The notes: generated from the letters alone by a model not told the origin. Shown: positions 1 through 11,789, counted from the stretch's first letter. The stretch is 64,000 bases of DNA from Haliclystus octoradiatus (GCA_916610825.1 OU744446.1:6226309-6290308), one strand, 5' to 3'. Made by a program: numbers and translations.

Positions 1-1887
1 TGTCAAAATTTTTGCAAAATGAGGCTGTGGCATGGGCCTCTTTTGGTCCAAATGTCGATAGAACATTGTCCATGGTTGAGCTTAGAATTTGCACTGCCAA
101 ATTATCTCGCATTGATGAGAAGCAATTGAAGCTTATGTGCTCATACGTCAATTTAGAGAGGAGCTTCAAATCTCTACCAAGATCTTCGTAAAATATGTCA
201 GTAATGTGCCTCCATATAATGAGGGATCCATCATTCCACAATAGTCGGGGGGTATTTTCCCTCTCAAGAAAGGCCAAGGCAGTTTCTGGATGTTTTCATA
301 AGGTGGAGTGCATCAGCAAAAAAGAAAATCTGCCTTGTTGGTTCAAACAAATTAACGACTTTGTGAACAACTGTTTCCTTTGTCTTGTTACTGCTGCTGT
401 CATCCAGCTCCGAGTGAAGTTTTAAAAAACGTATGTTTGGGGAGGCACCATCACAAGCAGTTGCTATAACCCACAAGTTACATGTTAATTCCAAGATACT
501 GACTGCATCCCAAAATAGAGGCATGATCTGCAACGACGTTTTTGCAAAATGGGCAAACGAAAATAATAGTTTAACTGCAATCCCACGAACTATGAATGAT
601 AGAACGTGGGATGCTAACGTATCCGAATTGTCAATCGTAGCGAAGTTGGCATCTGGGTTGCCCAAATCCAAAAATCCAATCAGTTCACCACTTGATATGT
701 TGTAAACTAGATTTGATTGGATTTTCATCTCGTCCATCATTAATATCACATAGCGTTGAGAGGGTGATAGAGAACTGGCCATATCTCTCAATTCCTCAAC
801 AACTTCCCAGTTGAAACCTCTTTTGGGTCTGACTCAGTTGCGATAATCTCTAAGTGTCCGTCTACTTGGCAACCGCAATATGTTACTAGACTGTAGTTCA
901 TCATAACAAGATGGGGATTTCGATGCTAATGATAGACAGTACCTTATTATCATTGGATGATAGCGGGCTCCATGTGCTGAAGTTTTGGCCAATTTCATTT
1001 GTTGGTCCCAAAATAACTTCATGAAAGGTGTGACAGTGCTACTTTTTTGAGAAAAAAATCATCATTTATCAAAGTCATCATTCACAGCCACTGACGATCT
1101 TTTTATTTCCCTTGTCATTTCCTGTAATTTGTCCTCCAGTTGTGCACATTTTAAACGTTCTTGTTGCAGGGCCAGTTTTACTTTTTCAGGTCTACATGTT
1201 GCTATGCGAGCATTCAACTTGGCAGGTGTTGCTAGATCGTAACTTTTTGTGTTTTTCCTGTACATTTCTTGCTTTGCTATTTGTTCACACTCCACGCATA
1301 TAATTTGCTCACTCAATACAGTACATTCTAGTGAACGGCAAAATTCTTCTCTCTCGTAACACTCATTATTTTCTGAATGTAAATAATCGATATTTTTGGG
1401 TACAACATGGAAGAGAACCTTAGAGTTCATTACCCTTGGTTGAACCCCGTTACATAATTCCAGTGATGTAATAATTTTGATCAGTTCTGATACAAAAATA
1501 TTTTGTACAGATCGTTTGTAATTCATATAAATATTATGGTTTAGTGGTAACATCCAAGCATAGAAAAATATGGTAAAGGCAAAGCTATCGTCTATTTTGA
1601 TCTCAAATTTTGGAATGATGTAGTTTTCATGCCATTTCCTGAGAACTAGATAATCATCATTCTCACATAGCTCCCATTCGTTTAACGATTTCAGGTTCTT
1701 GACTCGTTTACACACCTCATTAAAATTGGTATACATCTTGCATGTTTTAGTATTTAGAGTATCGTGTAATCGCTCTGCCCTTATTGGCCTTGGCATTGCT
1801 GTTGGTGTCTGAATACTTTTCACTGGGAGGTTCTTTGATGGTACCGCATTTTTAATCAGGAATTTTTTTATTTTTCTCCACACAATA
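1..1887 (-). pseudogene. P-element (THAP9-like) transposase, main exon, decayed, runs off left edge
   Basis: This is a cut-and-paste DNA transposase of the P-element/THAP9 family. Reading leftwards from an acceptor at 1889-1888 (pyrimidine-rich tract, then CAG), one frame runs through a central region typical of the family. It then carries TPFMKLFWDQQ, YHPMIIRYCLSLASKSP and LPSRRTLRDYRN, followed by the RNase H-like core: MMDEMKI (first catalytic Asp) and ATACDGASPN (second Asp), then DALHLMKTSRNC. A further block (LLWNDGSLIIW, LSSTMDNVLSTFGP) continues to base 1. The segments at 1883-1065, 1052-837 and 831-267 share a single frame, broken only by TGA codons (two adjacent just left of 1065, one at 834-836). 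A frame change near 264 precedes the last block. It is therefore non-functional as read but still coherent, so fairly young. THAP9-derived host genes are an alternative, but the stops argue against one. Confidence 0.85.
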
Positions 1888-2555
1888 CTGAAACGAAAAG
1901 CGATTTTAGGCTATAATTGATACTGGAATCTAAGTCAATGAATTCCATAATAAAAAAACAACTACTTCGAAATACCCGTCTCTTCAACTATACTGTGATC
2001 ATAGAGAAAATAGTACATGGTGACCATTCATACGGGATGTTTCAATTTCAATTGGGTAGATTTAGAAAATTATCATGGTTAAAAGGCTCGGTGTTTTAAA
2101 ATCTCTGTCTTCTATCATTATCTTCTATCTTAAATAGTTCCGTATTACTGTGTGATGCAAATAGAAAGGTGTTTTCAATCAAAGGTAGGTACGCTATATA
2201 TTGCACCAGTCATCCGCAAGAGCGTCCCCCCCAACCGTTTTTTATTTGAGATTATGTTTGGCCCCCACCACCAGGATGTTTAATTGAAATTATGTTTGCA
2301 TGGTATTGGTTATTCTTGCTCCCTTCAGCAGATTATCCCTATAGACTATGAAATGATCAGGTGTTCTCAAGCAAGTAACACCACTGCTACCTACCAGGGG
2401 TTTGCGAGCGGGGTCAAGATTGGCAATTGCATATCATATGTGTATATTTAATGTATTTCTCTTCGTAATATAATTTGACTTATTCTATTATTTGATAGTT
2501 TATTCAAAGCAGTTAGGCGAAAATAATTTATCATCCAAAAAATGTAAACATGCAA

Positions 2556-2897
2556 CTATAGAAATGTAGAATTGTAGTACTGTAAAATTATAATACTTTG
2601 ACGGCCTATGCATTTTATCGCATTTGTCCTTAAAGTTGATAAATGTAAGAGTTGCTGTGCCTCACCGGTTACATATTCATTGTCTTCAAAGTGGTACTCA
2701 CAAACAGATACAGTACCCTTTTCGATTTTCTTCTTCAAATTCTTATCGACAGTACGATCCTTCGTAATAGCTGACAACAAAGCTTCTCTCCATTTGATAT
2801 TAGACTCATTTATCGTAGCCTGTAATTTGAATATTCCAACTCCTGCAATTCTTCTTGATGAACCACAGCCAACGATGGCCCAATTTGTACCAGGCAT
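2556..2897 (-). pseudogene. THAP DNA-binding exon of the P element
   Basis: This minus-strand frame starts MPGTNWAIVGCGSSRR and contains GVGIFKL, KWREALLSAI, KKIEKGTVSVCEYHF and STLRTNAIK. The order fits a THAP zinc finger (C2CH): an N-terminal Cys pair, a conserved Trp, and then Cys-x2-His (CEYH). THAP domains normally start with two cysteines. Here the first position reads Trp (NWAIVGC), so zinc binding would be damaged. It lies 670 bp upstream of the transposase exon on the same strand, with an acceptor-like site at 1889, as expected for a spliced P element. The 1890-2555 stretch is best read as an intron. The exact donor was not fixed. Confidence 0.65.
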
Positions 2898-3880
2898 GAT
2901 AAAAAAAAACTGTGTAAATATATCGAACTGAAGTCATACATTCATAATAACGATTATTAACTAAGAAAAGCATGTTGAACTTCGACTACACACGTGTTTT
3001 GGGCTTTCGCGCGAAAATGAGAAATCTGTGCACTAAGCTGATCATATGACAGCGGCAAAACAACATGAAGGACTACCGTCTTTGATACGCGCCGCTTTCC
3101 TGGCCATATCTTCTATTGACTATGTTCGTATTAAACTCTCTTTGAAAAGTAAATAGTGGATCTTTTGTGGCAATTTTCAGTAATTGGTTAAGATCATCTT
3201 TTCTCAAATTTAGATCGTTAATAATAGATTTTTTTGCATAGGTAATAATTTGCATGGTTATTTGTTGTTTACATTCTTTAAAGTTGTTTATTAAAATGTT
3301 TTAATTCTCCTGCGACATCAGTTCAAAAACAGCTTCGCAAGTCAATTTACAACTCACACCTGTATGATAAGTAGTGAAATCACTTAAAATCGTCTATCTT
3401 GGTTTGGTCTAGGGGTGGGGCGTGTGTAATAGGCGCATGTGGTTTGGGCTCAACTCCAACAGTCTACATTATTATTACTTTTTCCTTTTTTTTTATTTGA
3501 TTTTTTATTTGGATATATTTTTATTCTTCTAGTTTTACTCTACTTTCTTTCCACTTTTTTCAGCTTTTATTTTCTTATTCCATTCTTGATATCTATCTCA
3601 TATTATATTTATTTTATTAATTTATAACTTATACAATAATTATTATATTGGTTTGATAAATTTTCTTTTGCTTTGATTTTTTGTTTTAGTTGTTTATTTG
3701 ATTTCATTTCATTGTTTATTCTATTGAAGTTGATTTGATAGGTGTACCATGAGTCCGAGCGTAGCGGAGCTATTTTATTTTTTATTCTTTACTCTTTTTT
3801 TATATTACGTCTATTTTTCTTTATTTTATTTTTTTTCATTTTTTTAAATTTTTTTTAACCTTTTTAGCTTTTTTTTTTCT
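2898..3880. other. AT-rich non-coding stretch, probable P-element 5' flank
   Basis: No gene could be supported here. The first few hundred bases may contain the P-element 5' end and terminal repeat, which could not be delimited because the other end lies outside the window. From about 3470 the sequence is T-rich low complexity. A frame of hydrophobic residues at 3439-3627 is a product of this composition. Confidence 0.4.
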
Positions 3881-3977
3881 TGTTATTGCTTGTTTTTGCT
3901 TGTTTTTGCTTGTTTTTGCTTGTTTTTGCTTGTTTTTGCTTGTTTTTGCTTGTTTTTGCTTGTTTTTGCTTGTTTTT
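3881..3977 (+). repeat. 10-bp minisatellite (TGTTTTTGCT)n
   Basis: About nine and a half head-to-tail copies of TGTTTTTGCT. The first has one change (TGTTATTGCT) and the last runs into a T-rich tract. It lies in a T-rich non-coding region. Confidence 0.95.
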
Positions 3978-4369
3978 CTTTCGTTTTTTTCACTGTTTAA
4001 TGGTTTTTATGCAAATATGCTATGAGAACGATGGGCCCCCATACTAAAATAGAGTTAATTCAAACATAAATTACAAACAGTGCAAAATAAGTGCTTTTAT
4101 TAATGAAACAAAACTCCAGCAGGCAAATTTTAATCCAGCCTGATATATTCCTTGATACAATAAGTAGCTTAGACTTTCGTCAACCATTATCAATTTTAAA
4201 CAACTCCTTGCACTTAAACAACAAAGGAGGGTAATGCAAAAATTTCCTAACAAAAATAATTTTGCTGATCATCTTTATGCAATAATATCAATATTAACCT
4301 TTAAAATAAAAAATATAAGTTGTAGGGCAATGTTGATATTTTCACCTGCAATTTTTATCTTTGTTTTTG

Positions 4370-4700
4370 AGAGAAGAGTTTCAGCTTTGATTTTTTTCTC
4401 TTGAAAATATGATCAGCTGCAAACACACCGTCCATCAACTTTAATATGTTTTCCAAAAAAGACTTGCCATTATCTAGGTTAATTCTTATATAGGCAACAA
4501 CTCCATCAATTATATTGCATAGAGTAGTGTTTGCTGCAAAATGATCATGTTCATTTAGAATTGAAGTAATAGGAAAATTGTTTCTATCCTTTTCTATTCT
4601 TTTCTAATGCTGATTGAGATGATGCCTTGTGCTGCTTATTTGCTTTATAATTTGCAATGTTGCAAAATCTATATCAGCACATGCCAGTTTAGATGATACT
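4370..4700 (-). pseudogene. Unrecognised coding-like relic
   Basis: On the minus strand, reading leftwards from about 4690, the translation contains LACADIDFATLQIIKQ. After one stop it continues with FPITSILNEHDHFAANT, LCNIIDGVVAYIRINL and GKSFLENILKLMDGVFAADH. The residue pattern is protein-like rather than random, and the in-frame stop shows decay. I do not recognise the family with certainty. A transposon-encoded ORF is the most likely source, given the setting among mobile elements. An exon of an unseen host gene cannot be excluded. Confidence 0.3.
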
Positions 4701-5283
4701 CATTTAATCACCTTTGAATTTCGTCTATGCCTCTTCCTCTGGTCAAACTACATTCATTGTTAAGATTTCATTTCAATTATTGTCACATCACACGGGTGAT
4801 AACCCAGCCCAGTAGCGATTAGTTCGGCGTGTTGTATGATAGCCATCACTGAATGTTTTAAGACTAAGTTAAATTAGTGTAAAACTGCAAATTAACTTAA
4901 CTTAACATTAGATACACTGAAGTGAAAATTTCTTAATACCCGTTTTACAAGAATGGAAATTGTTATTTTACAAACGTCGGGGATGTGGCTGCTAAAACCT
5001 TCAAATTGATCTGGGCAATTTCAAAACATAACAACTTGTAAATCATTGTATCGCACAAAATACGTGTGTCTTACCAATTTTACTTGTATCATCATTTACG
5101 TTGATATTTTCTAGTAAGTAGTTTGAAGCCGCCGTTTTTATTATTCATTTGTGAATGAATTGCGGTCTGTTTCAAAGTTCTTCAGGGAAGTAATTTTACA
5201 TAATTTGTATGACTTTAATAATTATGAAATGAAGTGCTGTGGATTTATACTTCTAATATATTAGATATATAATAAATTTCTCT

Positions 5284-5495
5284 AATAATAATATATGGCG
5301 AAAGAGTCAAAGAATACACATTCTTTACTGTTACTCAAGTTTCACGCTTTTCACAGCGATCTTCAGACAGATTTTTTACTCAATCAGTAAAAAATTGAGT
5401 AAAAAATCTGTCTGAAGATCGCTGTGAAAAGCGTGAAACTTGAGTAACAGTAAAGAATGTGTTTTCTTTGACTCTTTCGCCATATATTATTATTA
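5284..5495. repeat. Near-perfect 211-bp palindrome (foldback)
   Basis: Arms of about 100 bp (5284-5394 and 5404-5495) are reverse complements with only one or two differences (for example AGAATACAC against GAAAACAC) and a loop of under 10 bp. Each arm carries CTGAAGATCGC, GTGAAAAGCG and TGAAACTTGAG in the outward-reading orientation. Such close arm identity means recent origin or ongoing correction. It could be a foldback MITE, or two inverted copies of a retroelement end. Confidence 0.9.
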
Positions 5496-5955
5496 TTTAC
5501 CGCTCTGTCAAATGAAGACATAGAGCCCTATATTATCTGCTATTAGATAAACATAAATTTTATTAATAAATTTCTCTATACATGAACTTTAATCTGTATA
5601 AAACTACGATATTTGAAATACTGACGAAAGTATTAGGAATGATATGCTTACTCCTACTCAATGATGTGATCGCAAAATCAAAACATAGAGCACATGGGTG
5701 GTGCGAAGCAGAAAGTAACTATCTAGGACGATTTCATTACAGATTTTACTGACTTTGAGTTATATAAACAACAACTTATAATTAACTGTATTAACTTAAA
5801 ACATTACGTTATACTATCTCTTAAAACAGTAGTGTATGTGACGAGTTAGATAGCAAAGATATAGCTTCGTCACATATAATTATACAAATTTAAAATATTT
5901 CAATGTTACTACTAAATTTCGATGTCTGGTAACTTTATGATTTTCAATACCTGTA

Positions 5956-5980
5956 TAGAATAGAATAGAATAGAATAGAA
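5956..5980 (+). repeat. Microsatellite (TAGAA)5
   Basis: Five perfect TAGAA units. The surrounding sequence from 5500 to 6800 is AT-rich, and I see no supportable gene in it. Confidence 0.9.
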
Positions 5981-6825
5981 ATAGTTTATTTAAAAGACAT
6001 ATAAACAACTATGATACATATGATTTTTGCTTTTTGTTCTATTTGATTACATGTATGTGTTATATAAGGCATTACTGTTAAGCAGTCGTTTCTTGATGTC
6101 TGACGGCGTCATCGTCGTCTAATAATTACTTTGATTGAGAATATAGTGTATTTTTAATTTCTTGTTTATATTTAATTATATTGTATGAATCGTATTTGTA
6201 ATATTTATTTAGTGATTGTGCACCTCAAAAGCTGAATGATCGTTTACCACGGTCAGTATGGACGCGCGGGAGAATGTACATATTTTTTCTTGTAATATAT
6301 TTGTGATTACTTTTATTAAATAAAATCTTTAATTCTGAACCATATATTCCTGATTTCGATTGATGGGCTGTACATGCAATGCGTAGATTTGCGTATATGC
6401 TCATTTACATGTATTGCGGCCACACATATATATATAAGAAAAGCTCTCAAGATTGACAATATTTCATATTTCATCACGACATCTTCAAATATTTCATTTT
6501 TCTTTTGCCTGCCTTTTTGATCAATATTCATATTTTACACAGCCCTAAAATGGCCTCATATCTAGATTGGCTCATTCTCTACGTACCCTGGTTATCTAGA
6601 ATCAAACTATTCAACTCACGCCGTCCAAATTATGAGTCAATCTCACTATTATTATGGGTCCCATACCGCAAAAAATGTCTAAATATCTACATTGAACAGA
6701 TTCAGAGGATGGGGCACAACGTATATGCTGAAATAAAACGGTTTATTTTCTACGTACCCTAGATATTTATAATATAGTACAATCTGCTTCGTATTTTATA
6801 TTTTATATCGTATTTTACATGCCGT

Positions 6826-7360
6826 TTAAATCATTTTAGTTTCGCCAATGTTTTGAAACATTGCCAGCAGCTCCGCTTGAAAGTAAGAAAATGTTTCGTC
6901 TCCGGAACAAAAACAAAATTTCTTCATAGACAGCCTTATATTAAGAACAATAACATTGTCTTTTGTGTGTGGACCCCAAATGGGTTGTTGCACTGGTTGC
7001 ACTAGTACAGGCTCTAATCTGAAAACATCTTCCGTCTGTGCGGATGCATTGCTTGTGGCTTCCAGTGAATTGTTTCCAGAATTTCCAGAGTAAGAATGGA
7101 ATGTGTCATGATCACGCAGGAGTTTGATGGGGTAAATTATGTTTCTGTCCATAATATTTTAGATGAATACTTCTTCCACGTTCCGAGATAAAATTTTGTG
7201 AGCATAGTCCACAAGCGGGTCCACAAGTAAAGGAGCTATTTGCAGTATGCTGCTCAAATGGGTTTTGAGATAATCCAGATATAAATTCATCTGAAGACTT
7301 TGACATTTTTGGTAGCAATAAAGAAACTATAATACTGACTGTGCATAATAAATCATGCAT
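6826..7360 (-). pseudogene. Decayed TE reading frame with C2H2-like finger
   Basis: Two overlapping minus-strand frames (7360-7112 and 7152-6826) seem to belong to one decayed protein. The first carries CGPACGLCSQNF, RGRSIHLKYYGQKH, a C-x2-C...H-x5-H pattern like the N-terminal fingers of some retrotransposon polyproteins. The second carries IWGPHTKDNVIVLN and SMKKFCFCSGDETF, resembling the block that often follows such fingers. No catalytic domain is visible. This is probably a small degraded fragment of a transposable element; a host C2H2 exon is less likely. Confidence 0.3.
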
Positions 7361-7379
7361 CTGTTTGCTTATTTCTATT

Positions 7380-9120
7380 CATGTAAACAATAGACATAAT
7401 CTTATTTGCAAACTGTAAATGTCCTCGAGTAGCTTTTCTGTATCACTTATAGAGTCATGTAGCGTAGTTATTTATTCTAAATACCCCAGATGTATAGTTA
7501 AAGGAACTATGTGGACCGGCAGCCCTTATGGATTTTTTGGGGTGCAAATTTTATTGTACGTCACTACATCGCCTTCCCAATTTGGTCGGCTGGATTGAAA
7601 GCTGCAAGGATAGCAAAACAAACCACAAAATTGCGTAAACATTTATTTCTATTTCATAATTAATTTCGATTTTGCAAGAAAACTCTTAAGGACAGGAATC
7701 AATAATAATACACAAATTTCATTAAATAAGGGCCTACTGCATTTTATGGTTGTGCAGGCTATACTATAACTTTTAAGTCAGAAAAAATAGGACAATAAAA
7801 CGAGTCAGCACAGAGCGTAGGCTAAACATGTTTTTATTATTCAAAAATTTCAAGAAAGACCAAGACAACAGCAAGTTCAACAAGTCCAGTAAATCGTACT
7901 GTATGCTAACGATTGACAACTTGACACTATTCACAAATGTTGATCAATACATATACGTTATGCAGTTAACATCTTTTGGAAATATGATTACCATTCCAAT
8001 TAGAATAAGCCGGTTAATCTACGAAGCATGGATAGCAACTAATCAACATCACAACATATGATTACCTTGATTACATTATCCAGATAATAAACAATTTTTT
8101 AAAAAGACCACAACAAATCGAGAGTCTGAAAGCCTCGCAGAAATTTGTAGTTTCCTTTTGTAAAAATTTCAAACACACGCAAACTGTCATTGCATTTGCA
8201 CAGATGGATTTCCGTAGCTTTGAGCTGAGGTCCTGTTTCCGCTTCACATATTTGATCTTCTGATCTTTACTTTCAATCACTTCTCTCCTGTGTTCCACTT
8301 TTATTGCGTAGATAAATAATGTTAATAGGTGGACATACCATGAAATATTAAAATTAGATCGCAACTAAATTAATTGAAGAAAACTATTCAGCGCAGTGGA
8401 AAAATACACGAGGCAAGATTGCGTCATGCAGCTTTTCATAAACATTGAACATCATACAGAAGAAGAGAGCTAACATGAAATAGAAGACCGCCGGTCTGTG
8501 CATAGTCCCTTTAAATATGAAACAGCTCCTTATGCAAACTAATTTGATAGCATAAACTGTGAATTAATAGTAGCTCGAGATCAGGACTAACAAGAAAATG
8601 ATTTAAAACACACCTATCAGGCCATGTTTTATCATTTAAATATGAACAATGAAGAAATGAAACAGAGCTGTTAAAACTGATATGGAATCCCAAAGAGAAG
8701 AATATTGAATTCAACACTAAATAGTTTTCTAATAGCTACAGCCAGGGATTATTTAATATTTCCGAGAAATTCAACCTATGTCTCATTGAAAAATTCTACA
8801 TTATCACATCAAGATTACCTAACATCCTAGACAACAGATCAGAACTTATATCAAAGCGCCTGCGATGGGAATAAATTCTATTTGAGAACCTTCAAATCAA
8901 CAATAAACATTTATAACTAAAAATAGTGATACATTTCATTTTTCATACTCATGTATGTATTTACACGTGTAATTGCGCATTTTCAATATTAAGTATTACC
9001 ATCTGAAGATCGCAATTAAGCGCGTAAAGTAATGGATAGGCTTTTTCAACATCTTTGTCGCTTATTCTATGCTATTTTATTCTTAGAGACTTGAAATCAC
9101 GGTATTACAAGTTAACCAGT
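7380..9120. other. No supportable gene
   Basis: The short open frames here (for example 7828-8061, 8071-8364 and 8511-8717) show no recognisable domain, no splice pattern and ordinary AT-rich composition. A motif at 9003-9030 (CTGAAGATCGC...AGCGCG) recalls the arms of the 5.3-kb palindrome. Confidence 0.5.
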
Positions 9121-9140
9121 TTGCTTGGGGATTATTGTTT

Positions 9141-9355
9141 CCAGTTGTTGCTGTTTTTCTCAAGTTATTTGCTGTTTTTTTGTTATTGATTGCAACTGTA
9201 AATGTTATCCAGTTGTTGTTACTGTTTCTGTCAAGTTATTGGTTATTTTTATTATTGATTGCTGCTTGCTGGTATGGTTATCCAGTTTGTTGTTGCTGTT
9301 ATTTGTCAAGTTATTTGTGATCTTTATTACTGATTGCTGCTTGCTTGCTGATATA
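9141..9355 (+). repeat. Tandem repeat, three diverged ~70-bp copies
   Basis: Three consecutive copies start with CCAGTTGTTG-like blocks at about 9141, 9209 and 9282. Each contains TCAAGTTATT and TTATTGATTGC in the same order. The periods are about 68 and 73 bp. The hydrophobic open frames across it follow from the TTATT/TTG composition and are not treated as genes. Confidence 0.8.
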
Positions 9356-10027
9356 TTTCTTAGCCTGAGCACCTGAAAGTCCTAAATCCGAAGGGTTTCA
9401 CTCTGCCAAAAGGTTTTGCCTGTGTTTTTCGTCATATCTGAACAAGATTGAATCTTTTGTCATATCCGCACATTATCTAATGATGAATTCATAAAATTGA
9501 TATCTCGTAGATTAGCGGATGCATGCTACTAACACAGAAAATAAAGTCATATTTTGCTTCGATTTAGAAAGAAAGCTCATTTCATGCAATCGTAATTGAT
9601 TTTGCAAAATTACAACTGCTTTTCAAACTTCAAATTAGATTTTTGCATCTCAGAGTTTTTTTTTGATTACATTCAATGCTGACACTTGAAAGTTTGAGGA
9701 TGGGGTCCGTACACATTCTTCTCAATTAGCAGGGAATTAAAATTCAGAAATTGATAAATAAACAGGGCCCACATGTTGCAAATGGGTAGAAAATACGGTA
9801 TTCAAGTGTCATATATTCACATACAAATTGTTCTTGTCAGGCACTCATTGGAAGAGCGGTATGCCAAAGCAGACTCTCTTAGTATACCACATTGAAAATC
9901 AAGCATGGTAAATATGCACTATTTTTTTCATCGATCTTTGTTTTTTTGTTTCAAATATTCAATCGGTGCTTGGGTATGTTTGGTGGGAGGTCCAGTCATC
10001 CCTGACCCTCCTCCAAGCACCTTGGAG

Positions 10028-10152
10028 GGTGAGGTTAGGTGGTTTCAGGTCTGCTATTGGTCAACTAACTATTGTGTTTTGCTGCCAACCTCCACCAACC
10101 AAGCACCTAGGCCAAATTATTGTGATGTTAAGGATTCGAATTAAAGGGTTTA
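10028..10152 (+). repeat. Dispersed repeat, copy 1 of a direct pair
   Basis: This segment shares GGTCTGCTATTGGTCAA, GTGTTTTGCTGCCAA, CCAACCAAGCACCTA and AAATTATTGTGATGTTAA with 10633-10760, in the same order and orientation. CACCAACCAAGCACC is complementary to a GGTGCTTGG-type stretch just upstream, so each copy can fold. It is probably a small MITE or SINE family. Confidence 0.75.
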
Positions 10153-10632
10153 ATTGTAGTTGAATGAAATTTAACTGAGGTTGAACTTTATTTTTTAATC
10201 CCACTGCTTAGCTCTTTTGTTAACTGACACAAAATCTACTTGTAGACAAGCAATCTGCCTTGCTGCTGAATTGAGCACATGTAACAGCATGACCATGTCA
10301 GTCCCTACTTCCTAGGACCCTAGATTAAGCCACTTATCAGTGCAATGTTAATGAGAAATTTATGCTTACCGAGTGGCTTGTTTGATTTGTGACTGTTTGT
10401 ATCCTATGATCTGTTATGTTAAATCCATTCATCTCAACAAATGATGTTTAGTTTGTGTATTAACACACACAATATTAATGTTGTTGCTATTGTTATTTGT
10501 TGATGTGGTTAATTTATTTGCTGCTGATATTTTACGCTGTTTATTATTTACTTTTTTTCCCTCCCTTCCCATCCCTTGTTGGTTGACAAAGGTAAGTATA
10601 AATAGGAATTCCACCAACCTAGCAGTGTGACT

Positions 10633-10760
10633 GGAGCTTGGTTGGTGGTGTCAGGTCTGCTATTGGTCAATTAGCTATTGTGTTTTGCTGCCAAACTCCC
10701 ACCAACCAAGCACCTATGCCAAATTATTGTGATGTTAAAGCTTTGAGATAAAGGGTTTAA
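10633..10760 (+). repeat. Dispersed repeat, copy 2 of a direct pair
   Basis: Diverged direct copy of 10028-10152, about 600 bp downstream. It starts with GCTTGGTTGGTGG and ends with AAAGGGTTTAA. The intervening 10153-10632 is AT-rich with no supportable gene. Confidence 0.75.
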
Positions 10761-10763
10761 CTA

Positions 10764-10879
10764 TTAGAAAACGATGCTGATTCTATGTACTCTGATACGA
10801 ACAGGTTGGCCTCTTCAGTGTCTCATAGCACACAAAGTGTTCATATCAGAGTACGTATAGCGAGGATAACCGTTTTCTA
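10764..10879. repeat. Imperfect hairpin / small foldback element
   Basis: TAGAAAACG at the left pairs with CGTTTTCTA at the right. Further in, TACTCTGATACGAACA pairs with TGTTCATATCAGAGTA. The arms are about 50 bp around a short loop. It abuts the second dispersed-repeat copy. Size and structure fit a small MITE, but no target duplication is evident. Confidence 0.7.
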
Positions 10880-11104
10880 TTTGTTTCAAAAAGCAAATAA
10901 CATGTTATTCTGACATTAAAAAGCTAAAGTTAAGGATCATATCTGAACTCTCCTAAAATGACATCTCCGTAGAGACTAGAACCAGCGCTGATTTTCAATA
11001 GAAACACGCTGCGCTATATTTAAGGAAAGCTACGACAAGTTATAAAATTGAATAAAACAGACTGAGAATAAACACAATAAGCATTGGTTAAATCTAAATA
11101 TATA

Positions 11105-11782
11105 GTTTTTACAAGCATAGTCGTCAAATCTTTAACCGAAAAAATGACCTTTTTCAACTGGTACATAACGGGACTGGAAATGACCTACATTCAATCAGTT
11201 ACTAACTTAGACCCAATCCCAAGAAAAAATTCTGAAAAAGTGAGTACCTGAACTAGTCCCAGGCCCTTTTGTCAAAATAAAGTAGGTCATCTAGAAACAC
11301 AAACGTGTAAATTCTGTTTCAACCGATTTTCAAAATTTTACATCTGGTACCTTGGTATATTTACTACAAATCTACCGCGAACTTTTCAAATAAAATGAAA
11401 AATAAAAAAGTTATTCAACTTTGAAACTGCACGTGTTGGTCAGCGTTTTTGTTTGACTAATATTTGTTGTTATAACTTTTTATTTTTCATTTTATTTGAA
11501 AAGCTCGCAGTAAATTTGTAGTAAATATACCAAGGTACCAGATGCAAAAAGAATTTTGAAAATCGGTTGAAACAGAATTTACACGTTTGTGTTTCTAGAT
11601 GACCTACTTAATTTTGACAAAAAGGCCTGGGAATAGTTCAGGTACGCACTTTTTCAGAATTTTTTCCTTGGGATTTGGTCTAAGTTAGTAACTGATTGAA
11701 TCTAGATCATTTCCAGTCCCGTTATGTACCAGTTGAAAAATGTCACTTTTTGGGTACAAGATTTGACGACTATGCTGTTTTT
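11105..11782. mobile_element. Long foldback element with ~310-bp inverted arms
   Basis: The left arm (11105-11414) and right arm (11472-11782) are inverted copies throughout. Matches include ACAAGCATAGTCGTC with its complement, AACTGGTACATAACGGGA, GTAGGTCATCTAGAAACA and GGTACCTTGGTATATTTA. The roughly 57-bp centre is unpaired. The arms differ at scattered positions, so the copy is not brand new. There is no coding capacity. It is a non-autonomous foldback-type DNA element; the target site was not resolved. Confidence 0.85.
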
Positions 11783-11789
11783 ACATGGA

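Noticed and set aside
2608-2931. 107-aa plus-strand frame
   Set aside because: Antisense to the THAP exon, whose minus-strand translation has family motifs.
3439-3627. Hydrophobic open frame resembling a membrane protein
   Set aside because: T-rich low-complexity DNA gives Phe/Leu-rich frames by composition; no start context or homology.
5370-5460. Functional hammerhead ribozyme
   Set aside because: The core resembles CUGANGA...GAAA, but the first stem II pair is mismatched and no NUH cleavage site is positioned correctly. Kept only as a possible relic.
9125-9376. Two overlapping Cys/Val/Leu-rich frames
   Set aside because: They are translations of the ~70-bp TTATTGATTGC tandem repeat.
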